From Undibacterium umbellatum (GTDB lineage: Bacteria > Pseudomonadota > Gammaproteobacteria > Burkholderiales > Burkholderiaceae_D), in contig NZ_JACOFX010000002.1 in the NCBI RefSeq assembly GCF_014284125.1, positions 620,001 to 684,000 on the forward strand: a DNA stretch of 64,000 nt, written 5' to 3'. Made by a program: the position numbers and the translations under genes. Shown in pieces: positions 62,704 to 64,000 of the stretch (its first letter is position 1; each line of letters begins with the position of its first letter). Below the pieces are notes generated by a model. It saw nothing but the letters and a program-made list of their open reading frames with translations, had not been told where the DNA came from and did not search any database.

Positions 62704-64000
62704 CACGCACCCTGAGACGGCGTGAATTGATGCAGGGGGTTCGGGACAGTATGAAAAGCTTGCGCGTTGGCCGCAGAAAGACGCCTGCTGGCCAGTTTTT
62801 CCATTTGCAGTTCGGGTACAAACAAATTGAATTGCTGAAAGCTTGCAGACAACTGCGGCACTTGCTCCTGGTAGCACAGCACGATTTGCGCAGCCAGATG
62901 CCAGAAGCGGCTTTCATCAAAACCATGATGCAGCGCCAGTCTGTGAGCCAGTTCAGACAGGTGGATAAACAAGAGCACTTCAAGCAGATAATCCCTGGCT
63001 TCGTCCGTAGTGCCCATGGCAAAACCGTTGCTGGCATTGGCGGCATTGCGGTGTGCCGGAGCCTGGCGTAACTGCTGCAAGTGTGCTTCGTTGGTGGTTT
63101 GCCCGGCGATGTAATGCAGGCCTCCGGGCAAATCACGAATAGCAACACCTGCTGGCAAGCCATCCCTGACGATGAGCAGGGTATTTTGTGCATGTGCTTC
63201 CAGCAAGACACCATGCGCCAGCATCAGATGGATAAACGGTGGCAACATGGCTCGCAATAGAGCCTTGACCCAGACTTCGGTGCCATGTTGTTGTAACCAG
63301 GGGAATATATTCAGTTGTTGCTGATCATCGATTGTGGTCAAGGCAGTGCAGGGAAATATCTGTTCGCCTTGCCTGAGTACGGATGTGGGTGACTGCCGCC
63401 AGATCGCGCCCAGCAAACCATATCTGTCTTGGCGTGATGCAGCAGCTGCCAGGGTGATGCCCATGGGTTCTGCCAGAACCGCCAGCCTGCAGTGCTGCTG
63501 CAAAAAGATATCTTCGCTGCACAGCTTGTCAAGCCATTGCGAAATCAGTGGTGCATTGTGAACATGGTGATCAGACAGGATGCGGTCCGCCGAACTGTTG
63601 GCGATGGCGAGTGGCAGCTTGAGGTTGTGGCTGTCATGGCTAGCCAGAGATGTCAGTGAACGTATTGATTGCTGTGCGAGCCAGACCGTTTCTCCCGCGC
63701 CAAGGTAGAGCAGGCGGCCATCTGCCAGCCAGTCGGCGTACTGGATTTGCAGGTTCTCTTCCCATTGCCAGGGATGGGCGGGCAGCAGATAATAATTGTC
63801 TTCCTCCCTGCCTGAGAGCGTGATGGCCTGCTGCAAACGCAGCACTTCTGCTGCGCCAATTTCCGCCTGCAAAAACTGTGTGTAGTCAACACCGGGCAAT
63901 CCATGGATATCAGCCAGTTGCATATCGAGTGCCAGCCAGACCAGACCAAAAGCCTGAGCAAATTCCGGTCCATAACGCTGATGGTCAGCCAGGTTAAAAC
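62703..64000 (-). CDS. NIS siderophore synthetase, IucA/IucC family (first), 5' end outside window
   Basis: About 432 C-terminal residues are visible; the frame stays open to the window edge, upstream of the internal ATG at 63923. Family motifs: LLPAHPWQWEENLQ, SIRSLTSLASHDSHNLKLPLAI, and LLEAHAQNTLLIVRDGLPAG followed by IRDLPGGLHY (ATP/iron-transport C-terminal part, FhuF-like helices). It is the upstream gene of the synthetase-MFS-synthetase-receptor operon; further genes for the amine or carboxylate building block probably lie beyond 64000. Confidence 0.94.
   Translation of the reverse strand, partial: FNLADHQRYGPEFAQAFGLVWLALDMQLADIHGLPGVDYTQFLQAEIGAAEVLRLQQAITLSGREEDNYYLLPAHPWQWEENLQIQYADWLADGRLLYLGAGETVWLAQQSIRSLTSLASHDSHNLKLPLAIANSSADRILSDHHVHNAPLISQWLDKLCSEDIFLQQHCRLAVLAEPMGITLAAAASRQDRYGLLGAIWRQSPTSVLRQGEQIFPCTALTTIDDQQQLNIFPWLQQHGTEVWVKALLRAMLPPFIHLMLAHGVLLEAHAQNTLLIVRDGLPAGVAIRDLPGGLHYIAGQTTNEAHLQQLRQAPAHRNAANASNGFAMGTTDEARDYLLEVLLFIHLSELAHRLALHHGFDESRFWHLAAQIVLCYQEQVPQLSASFQQFNLFVPELQMEKLASRRLSAANAQAFHTVPNPLHQFTPSQGA

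Overview
The window comes from a Gram-negative betaproteobacterium, most likely of the Burkholderiales/Oxalobacteraceae type. This is inferred from moderate GC content, TonB-dependent receptors, RND export genes, a Tat-targeted molybdoenzyme and general protein character; there is no rRNA in the window to prove it. I saw no tRNA, rRNA or CRISPR array.

Region 1 (1-18.0 kb) is general metabolism and signalling. A minus-strand operon runs fadD-type acyl-CoA ligase, diiron-type metal-dependent hydrolase, sulfatase (cut by the window start), behind a promoter that overlaps a perfect 12-bp palindrome. Then come two small unknown genes, a REP-like repeat, pgeF, a divergent LysR/SbtA-type bicarbonate transporter pair, and an IorA/IorB-like molybdenum hydroxylase. 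A six-gene minus-strand operon (17418 down to 10846) mixes an RsbW-like HATPase, a Cache-SpoIIE phosphatase, a solute-binding protein, a methyltransferase, a solute-binding-protein/permease fusion and a second permease. No ATPase is present.

Region 2 (17.8-51.9 kb) is the centrepiece: a hybrid PKS/NRPS operon of about 31 kb on the plus strand, with accessory genes beyond it. The first synthetase is KS-AT-ACP-aminotransferase-C-A-PCP-E, the logic of iturin/mycosubtilin synthetases that make a beta-amino fatty acyl starter. The fatty-acid activating enzyme (FAAL) and a free acyl carrier protein are separate genes 13 kb downstream. A SyrP-like hydroxylase, two more NRPSs, an unknown 407-aa protein, an ACC deaminase-like PLP enzyme and a luciferase-like monooxygenase lie between. 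My reading of the A-domain pockets gives Asp-like, Gln-like and Cys-like codes. The second NRPS starts with a catalytically dead C domain and ends in a thioesterase, while the third ends in an intact extra C domain, so the assembly order is probably protein 1, then 3, then 2. Export is by an RND pair and possibly an ABC exporter with a cyclic-nucleotide-binding tail, which a 289-bp MITE-like element separates from the RND genes. A STAS protein, a 77-aa nitrile-hydratase-leader-like protein, an Sfp-type phosphopantetheinyl transferase and a type II thioesterase close the locus. The likely product is a short lipopeptide: beta-amino fatty acid plus three residues, one of them probably beta-hydroxylated and D-configured aspartate.

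Region 3 (51.9-64 kb) is transport and iron. A TonB-dependent receptor and a LacI regulator are divergent around a tandem operator that overlaps the receptor promoter. A PepSY membrane protein follows. A minus-strand NIS siderophore operon (IucA/IucC synthetase, MFS exporter, second IucA/IucC synthetase, TonB siderophore receptor) has the gene order of vibrioferrin and staphyloferrin B loci and runs off the window end. A 132-bp palindromic element sits exactly on the stop codon of its receptor gene.
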